Assembly: GCA_022376925.1 (NCBI GenBank)
Contig: JAIOJX010000005.1
Location: 9,266,501 to 9,330,500 of the forward strand
Origin: Tragulus kanchil
Taxonomy: Eukaryota > Chordata > Mammalia > Artiodactyla > Tragulidae
Direction of reading: 5' to 3'
Length of the DNA: 64,000 nucleotides
The translations under genes and the position numbers were made by a program. Shown here in pieces: positions 43,153-55,235 of the stretch. The notes under the pieces were generated by a model, which did not search any database, was not told the origin of the DNA, and worked only from the letters and a program-made list of their open reading frames with translations. Numbering within the stretch: the stretch's first letter is position 1; each line of letters starts with the position of its first letter.

Positions 43153-44451
43153 CTTTTAAACAGTGAAATTGCTCCAAAGAGTACAAAAATGCAAAGGTTG
43201 TGGTCCCAAGGAGACAGTGGAGGGAACATCTTATTAGCGTGAGAGCTGAAGCAAGGAGCTTGGAACATGCCCGTTGGGGATTCATAAGCTTCTTCATTTT
43301 GCGTGTGTCCATAAGTAATCTTGGAATACCTGCAAGTATTGATCTCGGGGCTACAAATACATTTCAGCAGGTGGGTGGATTTGTCTGTGTCTGTTTCTAT
43401 TAAGTGATGGGGTCCTTCTCCAAATGGTAGAAGAAAGGGTGAAAGAGGAAACTGGGTGTCTTTTGGAGACCCAAGAGGCGATGGAACATAATTTATGAGA
43501 AGTATGGTACTTGGACAGTAGCTCGCTAGCCAAACAGAGAGAAATAGATTTCCTTGCATTTGCAGAAATCTTTCTGCAGATCTAGTATGAAAATAGCTTA
43601 CAATAATATGCGAGCTTTATTTAATAAAAAATAGACTTACAGCTCGACAGTGAGCCACGAGATTAGACAGCCCAGAGGTGGCTGTGAGCGCTCAGCCCTG
43701 GGCCTCCTGCTTGTACTGAGTTCCTATAGGGGCTGGATGATGGAACAGGCTGACCCACAGTGGGCGTAAGGGCTACCTTCTCCACCCGGCACTTTCACTT
43801 TAAGGACCCATGATGCATCAAAGCTCCAGTTTCAATAAATCAAAAGTGAAAGCCATACTTACCAGGAAAAGTCAAAAACCACCAATTTAAGAAATCTAAA
43901 AACTGGGGGAAAAATTATGTTCTTGAAATCCACCCAAAATATGAACTATCTGTAGTTCCTGTATGCATTTCCTGCTCCAGTTTGACTATTGAAATTATTT
44001 TTTTTCTCCTACTCCGACTAGCCTATATTTTGATTTCTAGATTCTTCCAGGGTCGTGCTCTGAACAGAAGCAAAATGAAAATATTTCAGGGGCTTATTTG
44101 ACAACTATTGCAAAAGAAAATACATGGTTATCTGTTGAGTCATAGGTTAAAGCTATAAATTTATTGTATTAAACAGAAAGGGAATGGGTGAAACTGAAAG
44201 ACACTGTAACTCTGACCCTGTTTCCTTGGAATAATATTCTTGTATGATTTATTTGTTTAATTTTTGCTTAGAGATATCACATATCCTCCAACGGTAACCC
44301 CTTCTTTTTGGTAAGCGTTTATCTCTCATAAAAGTCTGATGTATTCAGTGATGAATTTGGATCGAGACAAGTTTTTTGAAAAATTCCATGGACTCAAATC
44401 CATAAAGAACGCACTATCATTTCAATTAAAGAAAGGTTAAAAATCCCAAGA
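43153..44451. other. Unique sequence, no gene supported
   Basis: This is a 1.3-kb stretch without a recognised element. A 170-codon reverse frame (43047-43559) runs into the CHR SINE and has no recognised domain. Becomes A/T-rich after 43850. Confidence 0.45.
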
Positions 44452-46600
44452 TTTTCTCCAAAAGGGAGCAATTCTTCACCATTTTTATATAATCATGCAG
44501 GATATAACATCAGATAGATATTTTTATTTTATTGTGCATACTTTAATACATATGATAGGCATCTTAGTAGTATATATCTTAATAAATGCCATATATACAC
44601 AATACATGTCTAATTTCTAGTAACACAGTCAAAGTCTCCATTAATACTAGACTAGAGCACTATTTGGGGTGCCTGTTCATATTTTAGTAATTGAATTTAT
44701 TCTTTTCCCCAGACAATAAAGTGTCTGGTATAAATAAATAAGGATCCGATGATTCCCAAATAACATGACTGGAGTGCTCATAAAATTCGAGGAAGCTGAG
44801 TCAGATCCTTTCAAGAAGACAAACGCGGCTCTCCTCCGAAGCCAGTAGCTTGTGGAATGCAGCCATCTTGCCTTGCCTCTCCTCTGAGCCAAGCAACCTG
44901 GTGCTGGTAAGCTAGTCTTTCATCTCCTGTGCCTTCTACCAAGTGCTAGTGTTTTTATCAATAGAAAAAAAAAAGTATGACTTTCTCAATTAGAAGGCAC
45001 ATGAGTTTATGAGAATAAAGTTGATCCTAATGGATCCCGATTCTCTCACTCAGATTATGAATTGGCTAAAGACACTGCTGCAAGATGCAGCTTATTGCCC
45101 GTAGCTGTTGTGACTCATGAGCAAGCAATTTTTTTTTTCATTATCTTATAATGGAAGGTTGTTGGGTGCAGCCTTACAGCAATGAGAAAACCAACAGAAT
45201 GTTCTTGGAATGACTGCGGGCAAGCTTTCTTTTATTTGTCTCTCTTCTCATTAGGGGATAGAGAAGGCAGGTCGCTTTCGGAGGGATTAAAAAGTCAAAG
45301 GTCTTGGTGAAGGGACATCTACACAAGCCTTTAGAAAGCTGTTATCAGAGGATCAGCTATAATAGAAAACAATCCTCGGGCTAATCCTCTGCCTGGATCC
45401 AGAGAAATGCTTTACCTCTCCCCACCCCATCCTACTTTCCTCTCCAATAGTCATGTTCCACGGAAGCCGCTCGCTTTCCCGAAGTCTTAGCCCAAGTGTA
45501 CAGGATCCAAGTTTTCTCCAAAAGGGAGCAATTCTTCACCATTTTTATATAATCATGCAGGATATAACATCAGATAGATATTTTTATTTTATTGTGCATA
45601 CTTTAATACATATGATAGGCATCTTAGTAGTATATATCTTAATAAATGCCATATATACACAATACATGTCTAATTTCTAGTAACACAGTCAAAGTCTCCA
45701 TTAATACTAGACTAGAGCACTATTTGGGGTGCCTGTTCATATTTTAGTAATTGAATTTATTCTTTTCCCCAGACAATAAAGTGTCTGGTATAAATAAATA
45801 AGGATCCGATGATTCCCAAATAACATGACTGGAGTGCTCATAAAATTCGAGGAAGCTGAGTCAGATCCTTTCAAGAAGACAAACGCGGCTCTCCTCCGAA
45901 GCCAGTAGCTTGTGGAATGCAGCCATCTTGCCTTGCCTCTCCTCTGAGCCAAGCAACCTGGTGCTGGTAAGCTAGTCTTTCATCTCCTGTGCCTTCTACC
46001 AAGTGCTAGTGTTTTTATCAATAGAAAAAAAAAAAAAAAGTATGACTTTCTCAATTAGAAGGCACATGAGTTTATGAGAATAAAGTTGATCCTAATGGAT
46101 CCCGATTCTCTCACTCAGATTATGAATTGGCTAAAGACACTGCTGCAAGATGCAGCTTATTGCCCGTAGCTGTTGTGACTCATGAGCAAGCAATTTTTTT
46201 TTTCATTATCTTATAATGGAAGGTTGTTGGGTGCAGCCTTACAGCAATGAGAAAACCAACAGAATGTTCTTGGAATGACTGCGGGCAAGCTTTCTTTTAT
46301 TTGTCTCTCTTCTCATTAGGGGATAGAGAAGGCAGGTCGCTTTCGGAGGGATTAAAAAGTCAAAGGATTAAAAAGTCAAAGGTCTTGGTGAAGGGACATC
46401 TACACAAGCCTTTAGAAAGCTGTTATCAGAGGATCAGCTATAATAGAAAACAATCCTCGGGCTAATCCTCTGCCTGGATCCAGAGAAAATGCTTTACCTC
46501 TCCCCACCCCATCCTACTTTCCTCTCCAATAGTCATGTTCCACGGAAGCCGCTCGCTTTCCCGAAGTCTTAGCCCAAGTGTACAGGATCCAAGTTTTCTC
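44452..46600. repeat. Local direct duplication 16 (spacing 1060-1082 bp, clean tandem)
   Basis: Copy A is 44452-45511 and copy B 45512-46600, joined at a TTTTCTC microhomology. Copy B is 22 bases longer, from an A10 to A15 run, one extra A near 46488, and a 16-base internal repeat 'gattaaaaagtcaaag' (46350-46382). Otherwise near-identical unique DNA without SINEs. Confidence 0.95.
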
Positions 46601-46844
46601 GCCGGCTCTCTCCCTTTTTCTCAGTTCCCTCTGACCTCCGAGAACCTAGCGCTTCCTCTGTGTTCTACCTGCCTTTCTCTCACCTCTTCCTGTCTTTGCT
46701 GGGTTTTATCTGGGGGACCCCATAAAGCCCTCCCAGCCTTCACAGCCGCCCAGACCTTAGCTGATGCAGAACCTCTTGTAAGGGAGAAGGGACACTGAGG
46801 TCTGGATTGCTGGCATTTAAAGATCATTTGGTCTACCTGCCCGC
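46601..46844. other. Unique C/T-rich sequence
   Basis: A C/T-rich stretch follows copy B of duplication 16. No feature recognised. Confidence 0.5.
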
Positions 46845-47050
46845 TTCCCAGGTGGCTCAGTGGTAAGGAATCTGCCTGCAGTGCAGGAAGCATGGGTTCA
46901 ATCCCTGGACTGGGAAGGTCCCCTGGGGGAGGCAATGTCAACCTACTCTAGTATTCTTGCCTGGAGCATGCCATGGAATTTGGTGGTCTACAGGCCCTAG
47001 GGTCAGAAAGAGTCAGACATGATTGAGTGACTGAGCATGCACGCATGGTC
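46845..47050 (+). mobile_element. Bov-tA-type SINE, forward
   Basis: 'cgcttcccaggtggctcagt', 'gggttcaatccctggactgg', 'tattcttgcctggagcatgc', 'gtcagacatgattgagtgac'. Confidence 0.93.
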
Positions 47051-47667
47051 AACCTGCCTTCTTTACCCACCATTTTATCAGTGACCAAAATCCAGGGAAT
47101 TGCCTGACGTCACACAGCCAGGTAGTGGCTGAGCCCAGACGAGGACTCAGAATTTCTAATTCTCTGTGGCATCTAATAATGACTGGACACTGGTTACACC
47201 TTCCTTTAGATGGTCCAGCTGCTCTACTCATTCAAGATAGTTAACCGAGTAGGCCAGACTGCTACTGTTGTCATGTTGCCCACTCAGCGAGACCAGGATG
47301 GCATGCATGTATGTTAAGAAGGGTGGGCGTCTGCTTTACACACAGACCCCTGTGATTTGCACTCATGGACAGAGGCTTTGGTCACTGAGCTTTGAGGAAC
47401 AAATGGACATCTCACCCCCTCAGAGCAGACATCACCAAGACATCCTTGTTTTCCTCCTGCCTGCACACTGTGAATCGTTGTTCACGAGAAGAGTGAGTAA
47501 GACAGAAATGGACAAAGCCGCAGAGTACATGTGTAGGTTTGGCAGGAGTTTACATAACACTATAGAAAAAAAAACCCAATCGAGTCACCAGCTTTGCTGG
47601 GGTTCTCTTCCTCTCCCTCCCAGTTGGAGACAGGAGAACGAGGAGGGCCTGGTGTTCCACAGAGCTC
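47051..47667. other. Unique sequence, possible MIR remnant, no gene
   Basis: 47080-47150 ('cagtgaccaaaatccaggga', 'gacgtcacacagccaggtag') is MIR-like in reverse. A 136-codon forward frame (47268-47678) has no recognised domain. Confidence 0.45.
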
Positions 47668-47699
47668 TGTGCTCCTAGGCTATCAGTTGCAGAGGACGG

Positions 47700-48499
47700 G
47701 AGTGTGCCCTGACATTTGCACTTAGAGTTAGGAAGTGAACACTAGGTAGTGATGCTGAGTGTGCTTTGCTGTTCACTTTCTGTTGTTGAAAAAATTCCTC
47801 CTAATATCAAACATTAGAATAAAGCACCACCTTGTGGTCTGATGCATTTATTAAAGTGGCAAAACCTGAGAGTTGAGACAGGGAATGCTCCCCCAGCTGG
47901 CGACAGAGAAGCCGAGGCCTGAAGGCTGACTCCAGGGTGGCCGATGGGGTGCGGAAGCCCGGAGTGTCTTCCTGCTCTTTCTGGGGATTCTTGGATCACC
48001 ACCACGACAGCATCACCTTCCAGGGCATGAGTTTCACGTTTCTGACACTAAAATACTGTGTTATTTACATAGTGTAAGCCATGTAATCCCTTCAAAACCA
48101 CAGGGAAATGGGTCTTCATATTTCAACTTTGTAGGCTGGGGCTGAGGTCACTATCTGATCCAACTGCACTTGAAGTCAGAGCTCGGGTGGGAGGCCACGC
48201 CCTTTGGACACAAAATCTCTGCTGTTAACCACAGCTCTGCTGATCCCAAAATTAGAATCAAGACCAAGACCAAGGGCTGGGTCTACTCTGAGTTCTCTCT
48301 CCCAGGAGGCTGTGGCCCTGGGTTCTAACTCAAAGCAAAAATAGCTCCAGTCTTAACTAAAATTCACTCGAGGGGCAGGAAGTAACCCATTCCCTGAGGT
48401 TTCCTTGGTAAGAAAAGTCAGAGGTGGAGACGTTGCTGGTGCCCATCCACTTGACTTAGCCAGAGGAGAGAGATGTTAAGGACGGACAGAGAGAAACCG
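47700..48499. other. Unique sequence, possible MIR remnant
   Basis: 48045-48200 may hold a diverged reversed MIR ('tcacta...ccaactgcacttgaag' pattern), low certainty. The stretch recurs at about 48789-49587. Confidence 0.4.
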
Positions 48500-48715
48500 G
48501 GACTTCCCTGGTGGCTCAGGTGGTAAACAATCTCCCTGCAATGCAGATCAGTCCCTGGTTTGGGAAGATCCCCTGGAGAAGGGAATGGCTATTCCTACTC
48601 CAGTATTCTTGATTGAAGAATCCCATGGACAGAGGAGCCTAGTGGGCTATAGTCCGCAGGGTTGCACTGAGTCGGACACAACTGAGCGACTAACACCTTC
48701 ACTTGACTTCAGAGA
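48500..48715 (+). mobile_element. Bov-tA-type SINE, forward (first of three copies)
   Basis: 'gggacttccctggtggctca', 'gggaagatcccctggagaag', 'atcccatggacagaggagcc', 'cggacacaactgagcgacta'. Overlap of duplications 17 and 18 makes three copies. Confidence 0.94.
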
Positions 48716-49587
48716 GCAACTAGCCAGCAACCAGACTGAAAAAATGAAGAATTCCATGTGCTCCTAGGCTATCAGTTGCAGAGGACGGGAGTGTGCCCTG
48801 ACATTTGCACTTAGAGTTAGGAAGTGAACACTAGGTAGTGATGCTGAGTGTGCTTTGCTGTTCACTTTCTGTTGTTGAAAAAATTCCTCCTAATATCAAA
48901 CATTAGAATAAAGCACCACCTTGTGGTCTGATGCATTTATTAAAGTGGCAAAACCTGAGAGTTGAGACAGGGAATGCTCCCCCAGCTGGCGACAGAGAAG
49001 CCGAGGCCTGAAGGCTGACTCCAGGGTGGCCGATGGGGTGCGGAAGCCCGGAGTGTCTTCCTGCTCTTTCTGGGGATTCTTGGATCACCACCACGACAGC
49101 ATCACCTTCCAGGGCATGAGTTTCACGTTTCTGACACTAAAATACTGTGTTATTTACATAGTGTAAGCCATGTAATCCCTTCAAAACCACAGGGAAATGG
49201 GTCTTCATATTTCAACTTTGTAGGCTGGGGCTGAGGTCACTATCTGATCCAACTGCACTTGAAGTCAGAGCTCGGGTGGGAGGCCACGCCCTTTGGACAC
49301 AAAATCTCTGCTGTTAACCACAGCTCTGCTGATCCCAAAATTAGAATCAAGACCAAGACCAAGGGCTGGGTCTACTCTGAGTTCTCTCTCCCAGGAGGCT
49401 GTGGCCCTGGGTTCTAACTCAAAGCAAAAATAGCTCCAGTCTTAACTAAAATTCACTCGAGGGGCAGGAAGTAACCCATTCCCTGAGGTTTCCTTGGTAA
49501 GAAAAGTCAGAGGTGGAGGCGTTGCTGGTGCCCATCCACTTGACTTAGCCAGAGGAGAGAGATGTTAAGGACGGACAGAGAGAAACC

Positions 49588-49803
49588 GGGACTTCCCTGG
49601 TGGCTCAGGTGGTAAACAATCTCCCTGCAATGCAGATCAGTCCCTGGTTTGGGAAGATCCCCTGGAGAAGGGAATGGCTATTCCTACTCCAGTATTCTTG
49701 ATTGAAGAATCCCATGGACAGAGGAGCCTAGTGGGCTATAGTCCGGGGGTTGCACTGAGTCGGACACAACTGAGCGACTAACACCTTCACTTGACTTCAG
49801 AGA
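49588..49803 (+). mobile_element. Bov-tA-type SINE, forward (second of three copies)
   Basis: Copy of 48500-48715 with a 2-base change at 'ccgggggttg'. Confidence 0.94.
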
Positions 49804-49827
49804 GCAACTGAGCCAGCAACCAGACTG

Positions 49828-50526
49828 TAAATCATTTCATGAAGAAATAAAACCCAGAAGAGACACTTAGCAAGTATTCACTTGTACCATTATAGTGCTT
49901 TTCCACACCTTGATATTTTCTCTTCTTTAAAGATATGATCTATTTTATCAGAGAGTTTGTTTTAAAGGAAGGGTTGCAGTCTCTGGCTGACTGGTATCTA
50001 AGATGAACAGGTACCAATAATATGGATAAGATACTTTAGCAGGGAGACCTTCTAATGTCTTGTTCCTGACATTGTGAGTCTCTGTACGTCTCTTTCTTGT
50101 TTCGGGGCCTCAGCGATCTCATTTGTAGAACAGGGGGATTAGATTTGTTGAAAAGGTAGGTGATTCTAAAATAGTGCACAGTACAAGTGTGGAAAATCTG
50201 AGTGGAGAACCTCAGCTTTCTTCATTTCCTCAGAAAGTCTTCTGCCCATGTTTCCTTCCTATTCTCAATGGAATCTACTGCTAATTTTGGTCACACCGTG
50301 ACTTGCACACAGAGGTGTTCAATAATATTCTCGGATGAGGATGATTTGGGGACATACATGCTTCTCTGTTTTTCCAGAGAAGTTAAAATCCTACAGTTCA
50401 TGATTTCCCAGTCCCTTTCCATCCACCAAAGAGAAACCCAAACAGTGTTCTCAAGTTCTATAAAAAGAGGAAGCACTGCTATGTATTTGCTTTCCTTGGA
50501 AGGTTACTATGTGACCCCAAGACAGT
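49828..50526. other. Unique sequence with a 100-codon shared frame
   Basis: No repeat is recognised. A forward frame opens at 50202 and, in the second copy, at 51298. The first 110 or so codons are shared and the ends differ because the duplications end inside it. No recognised domain, probably chance. Confidence 0.45.
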
Positions 50527-50683
50527 TTAGAAGCCTCATAACATTTCTCAGTTCAGGGGCAGGAAGTAACCCATTCCCTGAGGTTTCCTTGGTAAGAAAA
50601 GTCAGAGGTGGAGACGTTGCTGGTGCCCATCCACTTGACTTAGCCAGAGGAGAGAGATGTTAAGGACGGACAGAGAGAAACCG

Positions 50684-50899
50684 GGACTTCCCTGGTGGCT
50701 CAGGTGGTAAACAATCTCCCTGCAATGCAGATCAGTCCCTGGTTTGGGAAGATCCCCTGGAGAAGGGAATGGCTATTCCTACTCCAGTATTCTTGATTGA
50801 AGAATCCCATGGACAGAGGAGCCTAGTGGGCTATAGTCCGCAGGGTTGCACTGAGTCGGACACAACTGAGCGACTAACACCTTCACTTGACTTCAGAGA
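50684..50899 (+). mobile_element. Bov-tA-type SINE, forward (third of three copies)
   Basis: Third copy of the 48500 element, carried by duplication 18. Confidence 0.94.
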
Positions 50900-51622
50900 G
50901 CAACTGAGCCAGCAACCAGACTGTAAATCATTTCATGAAGAAATAAAACCCAGAAGAGACACTTAGCAAGTATTCACTTGTACCATTATAGTGCTTTTCC
51001 ACACCTTGATATTTTCTCTTCTTTAAAGATATGATCTATTTTATCAGAGAGTTTGTTTTAAAGGAAGGGTTGCAGTCTCTGGCTGACTGGTATCTAAGAT
51101 GAACAGGTACCAATAATATGGATAAGATACTTTAGCAGGGAGACCTTCTAATGTCTTGTTCCTGACATTGTGAGTCTCTGTACGTCTCTTTCTTGTTTCG
51201 GGGCCTCAGCGATCTCATTTGTAGAACAGGGGGATTAGATTTGTTGAAAAGGTAGGTGATTCTAAAATAGTGCACAGTACAAGTGTGGAAAATCTGAGTG
51301 GAGAACCTCAGCTTTCTTCATTTCCTCAGAAAGTCTTCTGCCCATGTTTCCTTCCTATTCTCAATGGAATCTACTGCTAATTTTGGTCACACCGTGACTT
51401 GCACACAGAGGTGTTCAATAATATTCTCGGATGAGGATGATTTGGGGACATACATGCTTCTCTGTTTTTCCAGAGAAGTTAAAATCCTACAGTTCATGAT
51501 TTCCCAGTCCCTTTCCATCCACCAAAGAGAAACCCAAACAGTGTTCTCAAGTTCTATAAAAAGAGGAAGCACTGCTATGTATTTTCTTTCCTTGGAAGGT
51601 TACTATGTGACCCCAAGACAGT

Positions 51623-52417
51623 GCCTACTTTTTCCAGAGCCTCACCCTTCTGTTTGCTTCCTGTGCTCTCACTCTGGATGTCTCTTTGTTGAGCCCTTCT
51701 TAGGTCAGATGATCTGTGGTCAAGTAGACCCACCACAAGACTATCCAATGAACTTTCTGCAATGCTGAAAACACAATTTGTGCTTTGCTATGTGGTAGTT
51801 AGTCAACAACCATCAATTGGAGGTGACTACTGAGCATTTGAAGTGAGGCTCGTAAGCCTAAGCGCTGATGTTTAACTTTGCTTAATTTTAGTTTCTTTAA
51901 ATCTGAATGTAAGTTGCCACATAAGGCTACTGGTTACCACATTGTGGAGAACAGCAGTACAATACCATTATAACACAGATCTTTGTTGCGAGAACTTGTG
52001 GTTTTTCTCGAATGTCAAACGTATACTACAACAGAGCTATCCTTAATCCTTTACAAGCAGACCTTTATCAGATGAGGGTTTGGGGTGGAGGGGAGGGAGG
52101 ATATATGCTTTTCTGTGTTGTGCTTCTTGAAAACAGAATTTTAAAAATATAATGGCATATCAGTTGTTGTAAAATGTTGTCTATCTTCAAGATAACTGAC
52201 TTTTTTCTTAATTTTACACTAAATGATAGAAAATGAATCCTGGTTTTGATTCCACAGAAATAGAATTTATTCTTTAGTTTTAAGTAGAAAGAGAAGTATT
52301 TTCTCACTCTGTAGATTTTTCTTCCAGTCCATAATTAAACTTTAATGTAACCTTAGAATGTTTTCCAGCTAACAAATATTTTTTATGTCAAACATTTAAT
52401 GATAAATATAGAGCCTA
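51623..52417. other. Unique A/T-rich sequence, no feature seen
   Basis: 51800-51970 has wording seen in old mammalian repeats ('aagtgaggctcgtaagccta', 'ggctactggttaccacattg'), which I cannot name. No exon. Confidence 0.45.
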
Positions 52418-52752
52418 GGACTTCCCTGGAGGTGCAGGGGATACGAGTTCACCTGGCCAATGCAGAGGACACAGGTTCAGTCCTTGATCTGGAAAGATTC
52501 CACATGCCACGGAGCAACTAACACTGTACGTCACAACCAATGAAGCCCGCACGCTCTGGGGCCCTTGAGCCACAGCTAATGAACCCCTGTGCCACAGCTG
52601 CTGATGGCCACAAGTCTGCTCCGCAACGAGAGAAACCACTGCAAGGAGAAGCCTGTACACCACAACGAGAGACTCGCCTCTGCTTTCTGAAACTAGAGAA
52701 AGCCCATGGGCAGCAACAAAGACCCAGGGCAGCCAAAAATAAATAAATGAAT
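52418..52752 (+). mobile_element. CHR-type SINE, forward, full length
   Basis: The head 'ggacttccctggaggtgcag', 'atgccacggagcaactaac', 'caacgagagaaaccactgca', 'gcagcaacaaagacccaggg' and the tail 'aaaaataaataaatga'. Confidence 0.93.
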
Positions 52753-53039
52753 AGAGCAGTGTGTACATGTCAAGAAAAAAAGACTACAATTTTTTTTTTT
52801 TTTAAAAGAGCCTGTCTGTCAAAGCAGACACTGAAGATACATTTTTTCCTAAAATATTTGACTGTAGAATTTATTTATTTTAAAACAAAACATGGTGAAA
52901 TTCTCAATGCTTTATTATATAACCCCTGTCTTAAATAAGCTCATGTTACATCCTCAGTAGATTTCTCATTAATTAGTACAGGATTTCTCAACTGGAACAA
53001 AGATTGGGCAACCTTATATCCATTAATCTCAGAATAAAG

Positions 53040-53620
53040 CTTTTATTTTCAATGAATGTAAAGAGGTTTACAGATGGGTGATGGTCCTGAGAAAGTGACT
53101 TCTACATAAAGAGAAGACTAAGAAGGTCTTGGAAATAATTGTGATAACTTCATGGAAGCTCTTATGAGAAAGCATGTTGAGGTATTCAGCATCTGTGGTA
53201 ACAGGGAGCAGACAAGAGTTTCTGACTCTGGCCTGCATGAAGGAGTGACTCCTGGTGGCTTTCCTTGTCCCCATCATGACAAGGTTTTCAAGTGGGGACC
53301 ACACGATGTCCTGATGCTCTGGGCTGGTCCTGGCTTTATGGTGACAACATACAGGCACTGGTACCCTAGGGGACCAGAGCTCTATTTGAAGGATGCTTCC
53401 TTCGTTTAAACCTTGGTGCAGAAAATCATCCCCACTCCCGAAAGTGACTTAAATTCCCCAAGCTGCCTTTTCTGAGATCAAGCTGCCATCATGTACTCAA
53501 ACACAAACAAATGGAAATCAATTTCAGGACATTGAAATAAGAAGTGCTGCAAAAAAATCAAAGGAAGCCCACATATCTTCTTTTTAAATTCTCACGTCAA
53601 TGTATTAAAACTTCAGTATA
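53040..53620. other. Unique sequence, no gene supported
   Basis: An 85-codon forward frame (53152-53409) and an overlapping 96-codon reverse frame are preserved in both copies (54265, 54181). That is expected from identity alone, and I recognise no domain. Confidence 0.45.
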
Positions 53621-53621
53621 C

Positions 53622-53908
53622 ATTGATTTATTTATTGGGGGCTATGCTTTGTCTTCACTGCTGCACATGGGCTTTCTAGTTGTGAGTGGGGGCTGCTCTC
53701 TAGTGCCGGGGCTCTGGCTTCTCATTGCCATGACTTCTTGCCCTAGGGGGTGAGGGTTTCAGTAGTTGTGGCATGTGGGCTCAGTAGTTGTGACATACGG
53801 GCTTAGTTGTCCCACTGGCTTGTGGAATCATTCTGGATCAGAGATCAAACTCATGTCTTCTGCATTGGCAGGTGGAGTCTTCACCACTGGACCATGAACA
53901 AAGTCCTA
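53622..53908 (-). mobile_element. CHR-type SINE, reverse
   Basis: 'gatttatttattgggggcta', 'gtcttcactgctgcacatgg', 'tcatgtcttctgcattggca' and the head 'caccactggaccatgaacaa'. Confidence 0.92.
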
Positions 53909-54736
53909 AACTAACATTGTTGTGATAATTTCAGGTGAACAGCAAAGGGACTCAGCCATACATTGACATGTTTTAAATTTACCATGAACAACAGTCTAAA
54001 CTAACATGTGAAATTCTCAATGCTTTATTATATAACCCCTGTCTTAAATAAGCTCATGTTACATCCTCAGTAGATTTCTCATTAATTAGTACAGGATTTC
54101 TCAACTGGAACAAAGATTGGGCAACCTTATATCCATTAATCTCAGAATAAAGCTTTTATTTTCAATGAATGTAAAGAGGTTTACAGATGGGTGATGGTCC
54201 TGAGAAAGTGACTTCTACATAAAGAGAAGACTAAGAAGGTCTTGGAAATAATTGTGATAACTTCATGGAAGCTCTTATGAGAAAGCATGTTGAGGTATTC
54301 AGCATCTGTGGTAACAGGGAGCAGACAAGAGTTTCTGACTCTGGCCTGCATGAAGGAGTGACTCCTGGTGGCTTTCCTTGTCCCCATCATGACAAGGTTT
54401 TCAAGTGGGGACCACACGATGTCCTGATGCTCTGGGCTGGTCCTGGCTTTATGGTGACAACATACAGGCACTGGTACCCTAGGGGACCAGAGCTCTATTT
54501 GAAGGATGCTTCCTTCGTTTAAACCTTGGTGCAGAAAATCATCCCCACTCCCGAAAGTGACTTAAATTCCCCAAGCTGCCTTTTCTGAGATCAAGCTGCC
54601 ATCATGTACTCAAACACAAACAAATGGAAATCAATTTCAGGACATTGAAATAAGAAGTGCTGCAAAAAAATCAAAGGAAGCCCACATATCTTCTTTTTAA
54701 ATTCTCACGTCAATGTATTAAAACTTCAGTATACAT

Positions 54737-55022
54737 TGATTTATTTATTGGGGGCTATGCTTTGTCTTCACTGCTGCACATGGGCTTTCTCTAGTTGTGA
54801 GTGGGGGCTGCTCTCTAGTGCCGGGGCTCTGGCTTCTCATTGCCATGACTTCTTGCCCTAGGGGGTGAGGGTTTCAGTAGTTGTGGCATGTGGGCTCAGT
54901 AGTTGTGACATACGGGCTTAGTTGTCCCACTGGCTTGTGGAATCATTCTGGATCAGAGATCAAACTCATGTCTTCTGCATTGGCAGGTGGAGTCTTCACC
55001 ACTGGACCATGAACAAAGTCCT
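54737..55022 (-). mobile_element. CHR-type SINE, reverse (copy of 53622-53908)
   Basis: Duplicate in duplication 19, with the 2-base CT gain near 54790. Confidence 0.92.
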
Positions 55023-55235
55023 AAACTAACATTGTTGTGATAATTTCAGGTGAACAGCAAAGGGACTCAGCCATACATTGACATGTATCCATTCTCCTCC
55101 AAATTCTCCTCCCACCCAGGCTGCCACATAACATTGAGCAGGGCTCTCTGTGCTACACGGTAGGACCTTGGTGGTTATCTATTTTAAATATAGCAGTGTG
55201 TACACATCAATTTCTTAGCAATTTGTTTTTTTAGA
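55023..55235 (-). mobile_element. Bovine-type L1 3'-end fragment, reverse
   Basis: 'ctaacattgttgtgataatt', 'tcaggtgaacagcaaaggga', 'acattgagcagggctctctg', 'gtgctacacggtagg', 'atagcagtgtgtacacatc'. Its beginning is also present at 53910-53971, cut by the join. Confidence 0.75.

Larger units (their letters stand above)
47668..49827. repeat. Local direct duplication 17 (spacing 1089 bp)
   Basis: Copy A is 47668-48738 and copy B 48757-49827. The 18-base filler 'aaaaaatgaagaattcca' resembles a faulty rendering of the native continuation after copy B. Differences: 'gagacgttgc/gaggcgttgc', 'ccgcagggttg/ccgggggttg', 'caactagcc/caactgagcc'. Confidence 0.95.
49460..51622. repeat. Local direct duplication 18 (spacing 1095 bp)
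   Basis: Copy A is 49460-50526, filler 50527-50554, copy B 50555-51622. Copy A carries 'gaggcg' and 'ccggggg' changes where copy B agrees with the older copy at 48430. The copies are therefore not simply ordered in time. One G/T change at 50490/51586. Confidence 0.95.
52895..55086. repeat. Local direct duplication 19 (spacing 1113-1115 bp)
   Basis: Copy A is 52895-53971 and copy B 54008-55086. The 36-base filler contains an inexact repeat of 53891-53918 ('accatgaacaa...taaactaacat'), a slipped copy of nearby sequence. Copy B has 2 bases more at 'ctttctctagttg' (copy A 'ctttctagttg'). Confidence 0.95.

Noticed and set aside
43047..43559. 170-codon reverse frame
   Set aside because: Partly inside a reversed CHR SINE, with no domain recognised and no splice-site pattern or conservation evidence available.
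51298..51768. 156-codon forward frame sharing its start with 50202-50663
   Set aside because: The shared part is duplicated DNA and the ends differ because the duplication ends within it. No recognised domain. Its preservation in two near-identical copies is not evidence of selection.
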